Source: Chara braunii
Lineage: Eukaryota > Streptophyta > Charophyceae > Charales > Characeae
Length of the DNA: 64,000 nt
Reading direction: 5' to 3'
Assembly: GCA_003427395.1 (NCBI GenBank)
Contig: BFEA01000061.1
Coordinates: forward strand, 2,147,904 to 2,211,903
In this document: piece after piece, positions 55,160 to 64,000 of the stretch
Layout of the letters: every line of letters starts with the position of its first letter
How positions within the stretch are numbered: position 1 is the first letter of the stretch
The notes under the pieces: model-generated
The model's input: the letters and a program-made list of their open reading frames with translations, nothing else
Told to the model about the DNA's origin: nothing
Databases searched by the model: none
Position numbers and translations under genes: made by a program

Positions 55160-56110
55160 GCCGTCCATCATCGAGTCCGACACGACGACCGTCGTGTTCG
55201 ACACGATGACGGTCGAGCGCGGGCATGTACGCCACGTGTTGAACACGACCCCACCGTCGTGTTCAACCCGATGACAGTTGCTGTCATCGTGTCGAACACG
55301 ACCGCGGTGGCACCCCCGACCCCACTGTCGTGTTCAACCCGATGACGATCGCTGTCATCGTGTCGAACACGACCGCAGTGGCACCCCACAACCCCACGGT
55401 CGTGTTCAATACGATGATGGTCGAGCGCGGGCATGTACACCATGTGCTGAACATGCCCCCACCGTCGTGTTCAACCCTATGACGGTCGCTGTCATTGTGT
55501 CGAACACGACCACAGTGGCAGCCCCCGACCCCATCGTCGTGTTCAACTCGATGACGGTCGCTGTCATCGTGTCGAACACGACCGCAGTGGCACCCCACGA
55601 CCCCACGGTCGTGTTCAATACGATGACGGTCGAGCGCGGGCATGTACACTGCGTGCTGAACACGACCCCATCGTCGTGTTCAACACGATGATGGGCGCTG
55701 TCATTGTGCCGAACACGACCGCGGTGGCTACCCACGACCCCACGGTCGTGTTCAATGCGATGAAGGTCACTTTCGTAGTGTTGAACTCGACCGTGGTGGA
55801 TCGCCGTCGTGCCTGTGGTCGTGTTCAACACGACGACGGTCGAGCGCGGACATGTTAACCACAAAAGCACCGTCGTGTTCAACACGCCGGAGGTGGCTCA
55901 TCATCGTCTTCAACACGACCGCAGTGGCTATCGTACAGAGACGGGTATCGAGCGCGACAAGACAACGGTCGAGCGTGGACATGTTGAACATGACCGCGTT
56001 GTCGTGAGAATACGGTGACGGTGGTTGTCGCCGCGTGCGCCTATCGTGTTGTGCAATGCAATGATGCGTCGCCATGTTCAACACGACCACGGCGGGAGAT
56101 CATCGCGTTC
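55160..56110. repeat. palindromic array C (GTCGTGTTCAACACGATGAC)
   Basis: About two dozen hairpin words with arms TCGTGT/ACACGA and loop TCA or TCG, alternating with CGCTGTCATCGTGTCGAAC and GACCGCAGTGGCACCC linkers. A ~230-bp higher-order unit recurs (GTCGAGCGCGGGCATGTAC at about 55212, 55420 and 55630). The array ends about 240 bp before the + strand transposase-like frame. Confidence 0.8.
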
Positions 56111-56349
56111 AACATGACAGCCAGTCGTCGTGTCTCTCGTGCATCGTTTTTGTTGAAGACTGTGTTTTTTTCCGCATTCACGGGCCTAATCTTTTACATC
56201 GGATGTGTGTGGCTAGCGGTAGCCGCGCTGAACCACATGTGTTGCACTCTACATATATCCACATGTGATCCATCTAGTTGCGGATTTGTTATTTATATCC
56301 ATGTCTTGTGCAAGTGGTCCATTGTTTTGTCATCGCTGAAACGTTTTAA

Positions 56350-59273
56350 ATGGCTTGTGGTGGGCATGCACCACGGCAAGCTGTCAGCACAACTTTGGAA
56401 AGCATGGACTGTGTGGCATCTAATATACTGCCTTATGATGAGTTTCCTCCGCCGGACCTGCCAATGTTTTCGCAAGACGTTCAAATAACTCCAGAATCTT
56501 CTCATCATAAAAGGTCCCGGATGGCTGCGTGTGAAGAAACCACATGCGAAAGTGCATCTCCTGCCTTGGGCGGACCAGTGAAAACCTCTGATGCAGAAGG
56601 TTTGGAAGGTCAGGGTAAGGCCTCCTCCGCTAACAGGAACACATCCGATGTACATCGTATGACGTGGGTGCCGAGAAGTTCGCTACGAGATTTCAAGTGC
56701 ACATGCCTTCTGTTTGGCGAGAGTGATGAAGATGGTTCGGAATCTGGTGCTTCGATGTCATGTGACGCTAACAGTTCTCCAGACAAAATTGATCATCCAC
56801 AACCTTGCGATGATGATGGCACTGACCACTACTGTCGCAACGATATGGAGAATTCTGATGTCATCTCTGATTTTGATGACATTTTTCCAAAAACTTTGTC
56901 GTCTGAGAAGCGTCCTTATACTTTCCGTGTCAGAATGCCGCGGTCAAAGAAGATTCTGCAAACAATTCACAGAAAACTCACGAAAAAAACACTGGCGAGT
57001 GTGCGTGAACAAGTTTGTTGTAAACAAAATTGTTGTGCTCGCATGACCATGGAAGACATCAAAGTTGTCCGGACTGCATATTACTGTAAGGATCACAAAA
57101 GTAGAGATGCATGGTGGGTTGAAACGTTAAAGAGGTTCACCTTCGTGGAAGATGAGAAAGAGATTGTACAACCTATTGTGGGAAAAAGAAAGGTGTGCAT
57201 TAGTGCATGGTGTTTCACACTGGGTGTAGGTAGGAATCCATTTTTGAAAAAGAGGGTAACTTTGTCAAAATGTTACATTATGTCGGAGCATGGCAGCACT
57301 GGACTCAGACGCACATCTACAACATATGCGACGATGTTCGAGAAACTGAGCTCCTTTGTGCACGACAATGGAGATTCCATGCCCAATGACATGAGGATCA
57401 AAGATGGAGAATCACGAGTGGTTTTGAGATTGCCTGCTTGCTATAACAAGGTTGACATTTATAAATTGTTGAAGTCACAATTTGACAACTTGGGTGTCCC
57501 TTCTGTTTCTCTCTAAGTTTTCTATAACATTTGGAAAACACACTTCTGACATGTGAAATTCCATGAAGTTGATCAAAACTTTGCAAAATGCGAGAACTGT
57601 GTTGAGTTCAAAGAATCTATCAATTCTGTGAAGTTCGTACGTGTGCGTGATTATTTCGTCTTGGAACGCGAAAAACACTTGGACTTGCCGCTCCAACACT
57701 GAGTTGCTTATGAGGTGTGGAAGGATGAGTCGAAGAGACCAGGTTCCAACATTTTATGCATCATTATTGACGGTATGGACCAAAGCAAGACGAGTATTCC
57801 ACACTTTGGTGGAGAAAACAAGTCAAAAGCATTCGCGAATATTCCAATGATGAAAACAAATTTAACAACTATTATCGCACACGGTCGTTCACCATCGGTG
57901 CATGTTCACGCATGGTACCCTTGCTATCCACATGATTCCAATGCTGTGGTGTCATCCATTATGAAAGTTCTGCGTGACATACAGGGGACAAGCGACTTAC
58001 CTCCTAAATTGAGGATACAAGCCGACAACTGCTGGAGAGAAAACAAAAACAAATACGTTTTGTCTCTGGCCGCATCTTCGGTGAAATTTGACTTCTTCAA
58101 AGAAGTCGAATTCGATTTTATGTTGGTAGGACATACACATACGGACGTTGATGCCACTTTCAGTCATTTCTCTCGCAAACTGAAAATGCACGATGCTTAT
58201 ACCATGCTCGACCTCTTCAAACTCGTTGCCAGTTCCCAAAAAGAGTGTCCTTTGTGCACATTCATGGATAAAATTGCTTCCTGGCGGGGAGCTGTTAAAC
58301 CCTTCCTGGTCAACAGACTGACCGGTCATACTAAGCCACATTTATTTAGGTTTTATATGGAGGATGACAATCCTGTGTTCCAGTGGAAAGAGTATTGCAC
58401 TTCTCCGCATTCAATTTGGTTTTCTCCGGTCTATTGCTTTAAACGAGATAAAAATAAAGCATGTGCAAGACCCGAATGACCATTCGAGCCTTCACCTGTT
58501 CTCCCGTCACCTATTCGACCTGTTAAGGAAACATCACGTGGTCAGTCCGCTAAGGATAAGAATTCGGATTTCAAATCAGGAATTGAAGGCGTGAAGACGT
58601 TTGTTGAGTGGTTGGAAAACAAGCGGCACGAGTGGTTGGGAATGAAAGATGAGGTTAACTTCTCAAAGGAAAGTGCTATTTCACACTGGAAAACTTTCTT
58701 GGACACAATCGAGCAAAATTATGGGTCTGGCTTTGCGAAAACATCACTCAAGGCTGGTTTTTGGCCCTCGCGAGAAAGAATTATGAAGGACGATGCTGAG
58801 GATATTGATATTGCTTTCCTCTTGGAGAACAATGAGAATAAGGAGCCGTTGTTCGTTGGGCCATCCAATGAGCGTCCAAAAGCAGAGCTTGACCCGATTG
58901 TGGATGTCGAAAATTGTCAAATCGTTCTCTTGCGTCCTTCGCAAGATGATATCGATTAGGGAGTTCCCATGTGAATGGGTAAAATCATTTCTGATATTGA
59001 CAACGATAGGAAGTCGCCTGCTTTCAATCATGTTCTTATTGAATATTGGGTGCCACAACCTGTCGTCAAAAGTCTTCTCTGCAATATGCAAATGCATGGA
59101 GAAAAATATGGAAGAATAACAGCACAACAGCACAGCAGTGGCAATACGTGGACTGTGTTTTTTGGAGCTGGTTATCAAGGACGTTGCATTTGAAAAATGG
59201 AGTGCACATTCCCAAATCGGTGAGAGAGAAAGCCTTGGCATTTCTTTCACTTCCCGATGATGAAGACCAATAG
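56350..59273 (+). pseudogene. DUF7869-like DDE transposase-type gene, interrupted
   Basis: From ATG 56350 the frame is open to TAA 57514-57516, then reads through TGA near 57567 and, after a register change, resumes at about 57715-58479. Domains in order: a Ser/Asp-rich N-terminus; a Cys/His region ('CCKQNCCARM', 'AKCENC'); then an RNase-H-fold core with three acidic positions, 'IIIDGMDQSKTSIPHF' (57760), 'IQADNCWRENKNKYVL' (58015) and 'VGHTHTDVDATFSHFSRKL' (58125). These match the DUF7869-type layout found in many eukaryotic transposon proteins. Further on (58591-59000), 'LLRPSQDDID' and 'REFPCEWVGKI'-like segments in two registers resemble the C-terminal Trp-rich module of that family. The D-D-D pattern is kept, but stops and shifts make this copy inactive. 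Array C lies just upstream. Confidence 0.6.
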
Positions 59274-59482
59274 GATAGGTCGCTGAGAATGCCTCATTTC
59301 ATGCGTGTTGGTGTACCATTTACTTGTCATTGAGCTTTCATTCATATATTAATAAATTATATTGCATTGGCTTGCCTTTTACTTCCCGATGATGAAGATT
59401 AGTAGACTTTAAGTACGTCGTTGAGAAGAGGTAGTCATATTTCATTCGAGCGTATTGCTATATCAATTAGTTGTCATTGAGC
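59231..59482. repeat. ~140-bp tandem duplication at the 3' end of the transposase-like gene
   Basis: 'CTTTCACTTCCCGATGATGA', 'GTCGCTGAGA' and 'TTGTCATTGAGCTT' (59238-59335) recur as 'TTTTACTTCCCGATGATGA', 'GTCGTTGAGA' and 'TTGTCATTGAGCTT' (59378-59482). The duplication includes the end of the coding-like stretch. Confidence 0.65.
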
Positions 59483-59679
59483 TTCTGTATTTCATGTGTT
59501 ACAGAATGGTTCATTCAACGACTGGATGGCCGCCAAGCAATATGGTGTGGGGCAGAAATGTATGGCATGATATGGGGTCTATCTTTTTCACACCTGAAGT
59601 GGTTTTCGATGGTGCAGTACTCAGTGTCAGAGGTGTGGATGTCGCATCGAATTGCTGAGAGCATTATCCTCGACAATGT

Positions 59680-60129
59680 TTGTATATTTGTGGTCGTAGG
59701 TGTTGTGGAACAAGAGAATATCTGCGAGAAACGCTCGCACCGTATTCAGAATTGTACTATTCAACAGTGAAGTTCTACCACAACGACTTCAAGGTGATGA
59801 CCTTGTACTGTGCAGCGTCAAGTATCCAAGGGCGCTGCAAACTTTCTTTGCTTATTCATAACGATCATTCTACAAGTGCAAACATATCCAATGCACATGA
59901 CATCGACGGACGAAGACGGAAAACATTTCGAAGGAGGATCATGGACCAACCGTCGCTCAAAGCACTCGTGGATGGGCTCGTGGATACAGCGATTACATAT
60001 GTACGAAGTCTTCTGCTGCGAGAGTATGAAGTCATAGAAACTTACGTAGAGTACAAGGACCCCACGTTCGATGGGCACAATGAGACGAACACTGTAGAAG
60101 ATTGGACAATTCACATGAGGAGAGCGTGA
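59680..60129 (+). CDS. 149-codon ORF, function unknown
   Basis: An open frame ending in TGA with a balanced amino-acid composition and no simple repeat. Landmarks are 'YSELYYSTVKFYHNDFKVM', 'RRRKTFRRRIMDQPSLKALV' and 'YEVIETYVEYKDPTF'. Upstream frames are shifted. It may be a further exon or ORF of the DUF7869-like element or an unrelated short gene. I recognise no domain. Confidence 0.25.
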   Translation: MYICGRRCCGTREYLRETLAPYSELYYSTVKFYHNDFKVMTLYCAASSIQGRCKLSLLIHNDHSTSANISNAHDIDGRRRKTFRRRIMDQPSLKALVDGLVDTAITYVRSLLLREYEVIETYVEYKDPTFDGHNETNTVEDWTIHMRRA

Positions 60130-60640
60130 AATTTATCACGCAGATCGTATTAATATGTCCATTACGTACTAGATCTGATTCAAGTCGATAGCCTTAGAAT
60201 ATCGTTTTCAAGTGTTATGTGGCAGTGCCTAGAAGTCGATTTCAATTATAGTCAACTTTGACGAAGATTTTGATAATGTGTAATTTTAAGAGTTCATAGA
60301 CGCACCATTGAGCTGATGTAAGTGGCACTTCTTTGCTTTTAATATAATTGTCAATGAACTTTTGCATTAAATTTTCCTTCCACGGTCTCCATATGAAGGG
60401 TGTTGTTATAGTTTGAGGCAACTTAAAGTCTTGGACTTTGGAGAGCTGCTCTTTGTTTGAATGTGTCAAGGGTTTTACAAATTTTGCAATTCTTTCCTTC
60501 GCATATGATGTCATTTTTTTCGTTTATATTCTAATCATTTCGACACTTCTATGCTCCAGGTTTACATTGTGCCAAAATATTAAAGTCCTATTTTTTTTGT
60601 TCTACAATTTACCTTTTGTTCGGTTACTTCGTTAATTTCA

Positions 60641-61159
60641 TTATGTTAACTTTTTACAAAACAGTTCATTTTTAACGAAAACGCCGTTCTTGGTAACAAC
60701 CCTGACTTCTTGAAACTTTAAGAAGGAGGGAGAGGTGAGTATCGGTAGCAAAAAAAAATGAAGGGGCAGTAAGGAAGCTGAAGGAGGATCTATGACAAAG
60801 ATCCGTTCCAGAGCGGGATCCGTTGTTATCGGAGGGGAGGTTCTGGGAGTGGGAAGTTCGATGAGCGAGGCGAAAAGCTGAAGAAGCTGGTGCGACGGTG
60901 CAGGCGAAGAAGTCTGCAGCATGAGATGAGCTGGGAACAGATGCTTAAGGAAAGGATCAAAGAGAGGGGGTTGCTCAGGCGGAGGGGAGTGATAAGAGAA
61001 GGAGAAGGAAACCGATCTTGGTGAGGAAGGGGAGGAGTGAGGTGGGAGAGGGGAAAGGGAAGTCGACGGATGATGCGGCCGAGGAGATGGTGACCGACGA
61101 GGCGGGGACATGGCCAGAGTACAAAGTGAGGGACTACCGTGAGAGCCCGCACCGTTCAT
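60641..61159 (-). CDS. Ser/Pro-rich ORF, doubtful
   Basis: A 172-codon frame dominated by Ser/Pro ('SPPRRSPSPRPHHPSTSLSP'), reverse to a purine-rich + strand. This composition arises easily by chance from GGAGGGGAG-rich DNA, so I hold it as a weak candidate only. The minus frame at 61156-61752 has similar standing and overlaps a better exon candidate on the + strand. Confidence 0.2.
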   Translation of the reverse strand: MNGAGSHGSPSLCTLAMSPPRRSPSPRPHHPSTSLSPLPPHSSPSSPRSVSFSFSYHSPPPEQPPLFDPFLKHLFPAHLMLQTSSPAPSHQLLQLFASLIELPTPRTSPPITTDPALERIFVIDPPSASLLPLHFFLLPILTSPSFLKFQEVRVVTKNGVFVKNELFCKKLT

Positions 61160-61461
61160 GGTGGAAGGACGAGGAAGTTCTTACCGTATAAAAAAAAGTT
61201 ACGGAGTCTGGTTGCAGAGAGGTGAACCGGGCTCAGAACCGTAACGTGGATTAGCTGAAAAGACTTGACCGAAAATGAAGACTGAGGCCTGTGCAAGTGC
61301 AAAAACTGAGTTTGAGAACCTGGCCAGAAACCAGTGTATGTGCAGACTAACGAGTGTGAGATAATTCGAAAAAAGACACAGGTGGCCGCTTCGCCAGAAT
61401 AGGCGATGTGAACGACCTGTCCTCCGAATGTCTGGTTGACTAGTCTTGACGTGACGTGCAG

Positions 61462-61623
61462 GTTTGCGTAAGCAATGGGCGCAGCGGCTGGCGGAAGAAA
61501 TCCAGAAAGCAGCCAGCACGAATCGGCTCCACCTGCTGCGACCGGTCCTACACCAGTTACATATACTCTCGCGGCGACTGGAGGCAGCGGAGGACGGGCC
61601 GCCGAGGGACTCCTTCCTGCCGG
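61462..61623 (+). CDS. candidate internal exon (54 codons)
   Basis: Bounded by an acceptor-like GACGTGCAG ending at 61461 and a donor GTGAGT at 61624. Its length is divisible by three. The open frame gives an amphipathic, Leu/Arg-rich helix run ('LRKQWAQRLAEEIQKAAS', 'LLRPVLHQLHILSRRLEAAE') with no low complexity. It looks more like ordinary host coding sequence than most of the window. No flanking exon could be linked and I recognise no family. Confidence 0.35.
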
Positions 61624-63179
61624 GTGAGTCCCACTGGTCCTTCCTGAAGGAGTCGCAGATCCTGAGTACAAAGAACCTCCCACCATAGATCTTGGAACTG
61701 AAGAGATACCAGTAGGATCAGAAATAGTCTGACCGTAGATGATGACGATCAACCGTAATGAAATAATCAGATAAATGAGAAAATGAAAAAACCGCCTCGA
61801 AGTTGTTGCGCGTCCTGGAACTGTGAAGATGAGGCCCTAGGCCGAAGAAGTTGACGCCAACCGCAGAACTCTCTCTAGGTGGGTTGCTGGTTTAAAAAGA
61901 GTTTGTCTCTCAGGCATAGGTCAGATCTGAATTAACTTTCGACAAACGCGTCAGCCTCATCAAGTCAAAAATGTCCGCATTGAAAATACCGAGCTAATAC
62001 CCTTGTAAGGTTTCTGCTCCGACACCGGGTTCTCAGTTGTAACATACCACTACGCGCATGTCCTCTCACAGGTCCTTGGGCTCCAATGGACCTCGTGCCG
62101 TCCAAAATTGCTGGGGAATCCTCGGCGCTTGAGGATTTGTCCTCAGAGTGATTTCACATTTTCATTTCCGATTTCATCTCGAACGACAGGTGGAAGGATG
62201 ATGAAATCTTTGGAATCACATCCCCTAGGAGTGTCCAACGAGGACCATAATTCATGGTGAACACAGCTTTGGAATTTGATTATATTATTGTGTTCTACGG
62301 AACACTGGCCCCATGCCTGTATGTGAGGCCAGTGGAATTGAATGCAGCTCGTAGGAATTGAAAGCAACCCGTGGGTGTTACCGATTGAGCTGCCGTCTTC
62401 CCCCAGAGGGCAGGCCCGTTGGCCTGCCTGTGAGTTCAGTAGGGCTGATTGTGTTGTAAAAAATAATAAACAAAAAAGGGAGTTCCGTATAGGGCTGATC
62501 AGCCCCAAATTTTCATGCACACGCCGCGAACGTGGGGAAAGATATGACGCGGAGCGTTTCACAGTCAGGCCGCGCTTCACGCAGTCTTCCAACCGTACCT
62601 GCAATGCTTGGCTCTTCTGAATGCACCTGGTCGGCATGGCGGCCAAATGCATGTAGAGTGTTGTGTAATGGAGCGAGGCCCAATGTCGACTTTCTGTTGT
62701 TTAGAATTAAAAAACCAGTGAGGTCCAGATACGCAGAGCAGACATTTCCCATTCCCATGAAGAAGGGCAGGATGAGCACCGATTCGCAGATATTCGGACG
62801 GATCGAAACGGCGCACTCTTGCGTCTTGCGGTGCGATTGCGCGTGTCGTGGAGAAGCATCTGGCCAGGAGATCACGAGACGAGGATCCACACCACGATGA
62901 GGGCAAACTCAAGACTGTGAGTTTTATCCTCACATTCTCTGGAAGGATTCGTGGCTCGATACATTGAGGAGGGCCGTAGTTACGGTCAAATACATTTAAG
63001 ATTGTGCTCCTACCCTAGCTGCGGAGAACCTCGACCCTACACTGAAGCGCATGGCGGAGTCCTCTTGATGCTGATCGTTGGCATCGCACAGCAGCGACGT
63101 TTGCCAGTCCACGAGTTGTGGCCCTCGGACCCACCGATTTTCCGTTCCTACCCTCGCTCGCGAATCCCCCTGTCATCCC

Positions 63180-63221
63180 ATGGCGGCCGATTTTGATTTT
63201 GATTATTCCCTGCTACCGCCG
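63180..63221 (+). CDS. candidate first exon (MAADFDFDYSLLPP) with donor GTAAGC
   Basis: ATG at 63180 lies in CCCATGGCGGCC, a context typical of plant start codons. The frame gives 14 codons and meets a donor CCG|GTAAGC at 63222. The preceding pyrimidine-rich stretch could be a 5' UTR. The next exon was not found before the poly-T at 63283 or in the repeats that follow. Weak, but worth an RNA check. Confidence 0.25.
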
Positions 63222-63282
63222 GTAAGCATATGACACAAGGCGGTAGCAGCGACTGGGACAGGGTCGGCCCACTCCGTGCTTT

Positions 63283-63307
63283 TTTTTTTTTTTTTTTTTT
63301 TTTTTTT
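63283..63307. repeat. poly-T run
   Basis: A T run between two copies of GGCCCACTCCGT (63266 and 63308), a possible target-site duplication of about 12 bp around a retroposed tail. ACACTCCCTAGAGTT also recurs at 63328 and 63367, on either side of an A-rich stretch. Confidence 0.5.
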
Positions 63308-63565
63308 GGCCCACTCCGTCGTGATTGACACTCCCTAGAGTTGAAAAAAGAAAAAAGAAAAAAAAGACACTCCCTAGAGTTCTGTGATCACCAGAGGAAG
63401 ACCGTGTTCACACTGGCGGGACTGTCTGATCGACACATGGCTGACACCGACTGGGAAAGCAGTCGCCCACCCCGGAAAGCAGTCGCCCACTCCCTACTGG
63501 CAGTAGTGAACGCGTGGAACCGTGGAGATTCGATACCGGTTCACGGGTGCAGCTGCGCGTTCGAG

Positions 63566-63671
63566 TCCCGGGGGTAGGTCCCACTTACACGAATTAAGCG
63601 ATATCGACCGTAGATAGCAAAGATCAACGGCCAGAATCTCTTAATCCGTGCAAGTGGGACCTTGCCCCCGG
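63566..63671. repeat. foldback repeat with ~30-bp arms
   Basis: GGGGGTAGGTCCCACTTACA and the bases after it (63570-63598) pair, with few mismatches, with 63641-63671 (TTAATCCGTGCAAGTGGGAC, then CTTGCCCCC). The loop is about 42 bp. A B-box-like GCGTTCGAGTCCCGG sits just before the left arm (63557-63571). Confidence 0.65.
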
Positions 63672-63715
63672 CGAGACCACGGAAAGTAGAGAAAACTTGC
63701 ATGCAAAAGAAGCAG

Positions 63716-63782
63716 GTGGCGTAGCTCAGTGGGTAGACGCGCGAACTGTTGAAAAGAAGGGCTGAGTTCGAAGTCCACTGCA
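63716..63782 (+). other. tRNA-derived (SINE-head-like) sequence
   Basis: A pol III A box TAGCTCAGTGGG (63722-63733) and B-box-like GAGTTCGAAGTCC (63764-63776) are spaced as in a tRNA, and GTGG/CCAC could close the acceptor end. No proper anticodon stem forms in GCGAACTGTTGAAAAGAAGG, so it is not a functional tRNA. A SINE head or tRNA pseudogene fits. Near 63946 and 63963 GTGCAATTCTAGCGT-like words are repeated in tandem. Confidence 0.45.
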
Positions 63783-64000
63783 ATCAGATGAAAGGAAAAA
63801 CCTTGAAAACTAGGGTCCATGGGATCGATGGCATCGACGTCTTTGCCTTGAGCGGGGACCGTTCCAGTGCATCGGAAGCAGGCACTGCCAGCATGTCATA
63901 ACCGTAGATAGGTCACATCCACGGCTGTAAAGATCTGGCGGTCTGCAATTCTAGCGTAGGGGTGCAATTCTAGCGTGGTGGAACGGAGGCGGCCAAAATA

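Overview
The window reads as nuclear DNA of a eukaryote that is rich in transposable elements. Visible coding stretches are broken up and interleaved with long simple-sequence runs, palindromic arrays and tandem duplications. GT-AG introns, a plant-style zf-RVT LINE, Gag/CCHC retroelement remnants, Ulp1-type elements, a DUF7869-like transposase and candidate tRNA-derived repeats all point to a plant-lineage genome. My best guess is a streptophyte (charophyte, Chara-like) alga; this comes from the general character of the elements and not from a marker gene. A few N bases show it is a draft assembly. I see no rRNA gene, no intact tRNA gene and no confidently intact host gene.

Layout. 0-2 kb: tandem duplication, CT/CA repeats and the 3' end of a LINE (minus) with its poly-A tail. 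2-4 kb: palindromic word arrays and three 71-bp palindromic repeats. 4.4-8.6 kb (+): a broken Ulp1 (C48) protease and a two-exon gene of unknown function; a second copy of that family lies at 31.35-32.0 kb. 9.9-11.1 kb: tandem repeats carrying a hammerhead-ribozyme-like core. 11.9-15.2 kb (minus): two decayed Gag-like frames with (TTGA)n and GTTCGG palindromes. 16.2-18.1 kb and 29.3-31.3 kb: two copies of a 2-kb repeat. 21.9-23.0 kb (+): decayed Gag with a CCHC knuckle. 24-30 kb: mostly repeats, tRNA-like fragments and microsatellites.

33.5-37.1 kb (minus): a DIRS/tyrosine-recombinase-type retroelement with a spliced Gag-like ORF and a decayed RT-RNase H. 38.4-39.8 kb: a ~600-bp tandem repeat. 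40.9-42.4 kb (minus): an ORF of unknown function split by a palindromic array that sits between TTAA duplications. 42.9-50.2 kb (minus): a large decayed unit with an N-terminal segment, a ParB-like domain, a DNA-methyltransferase-like domain, a Gly/Ser repeat tail and a Ulp1 domain. 50.4-56.1 kb: three palindromic arrays built on one design, each adjacent to the 5' side of a coding unit. 56.35-59.3 kb (+): the DUF7869-like transposase. 61-64 kb: possible host exons, a foldback repeat and a tRNA-derived repeat.

A theme runs through the window. Many frames continue without indels across isolated stop codons, mostly TAG and TAA with some TGA. One TAA aligns with a CAA (Gln) codon in the second copy of the same family. 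The simplest reading is C-to-T decay of methylated repeats, with CAG to TAG fitting plant CHG methylation. A UAR=Gln nuclear code, known in some ulvophyte algae, is the alternative and can be tested.
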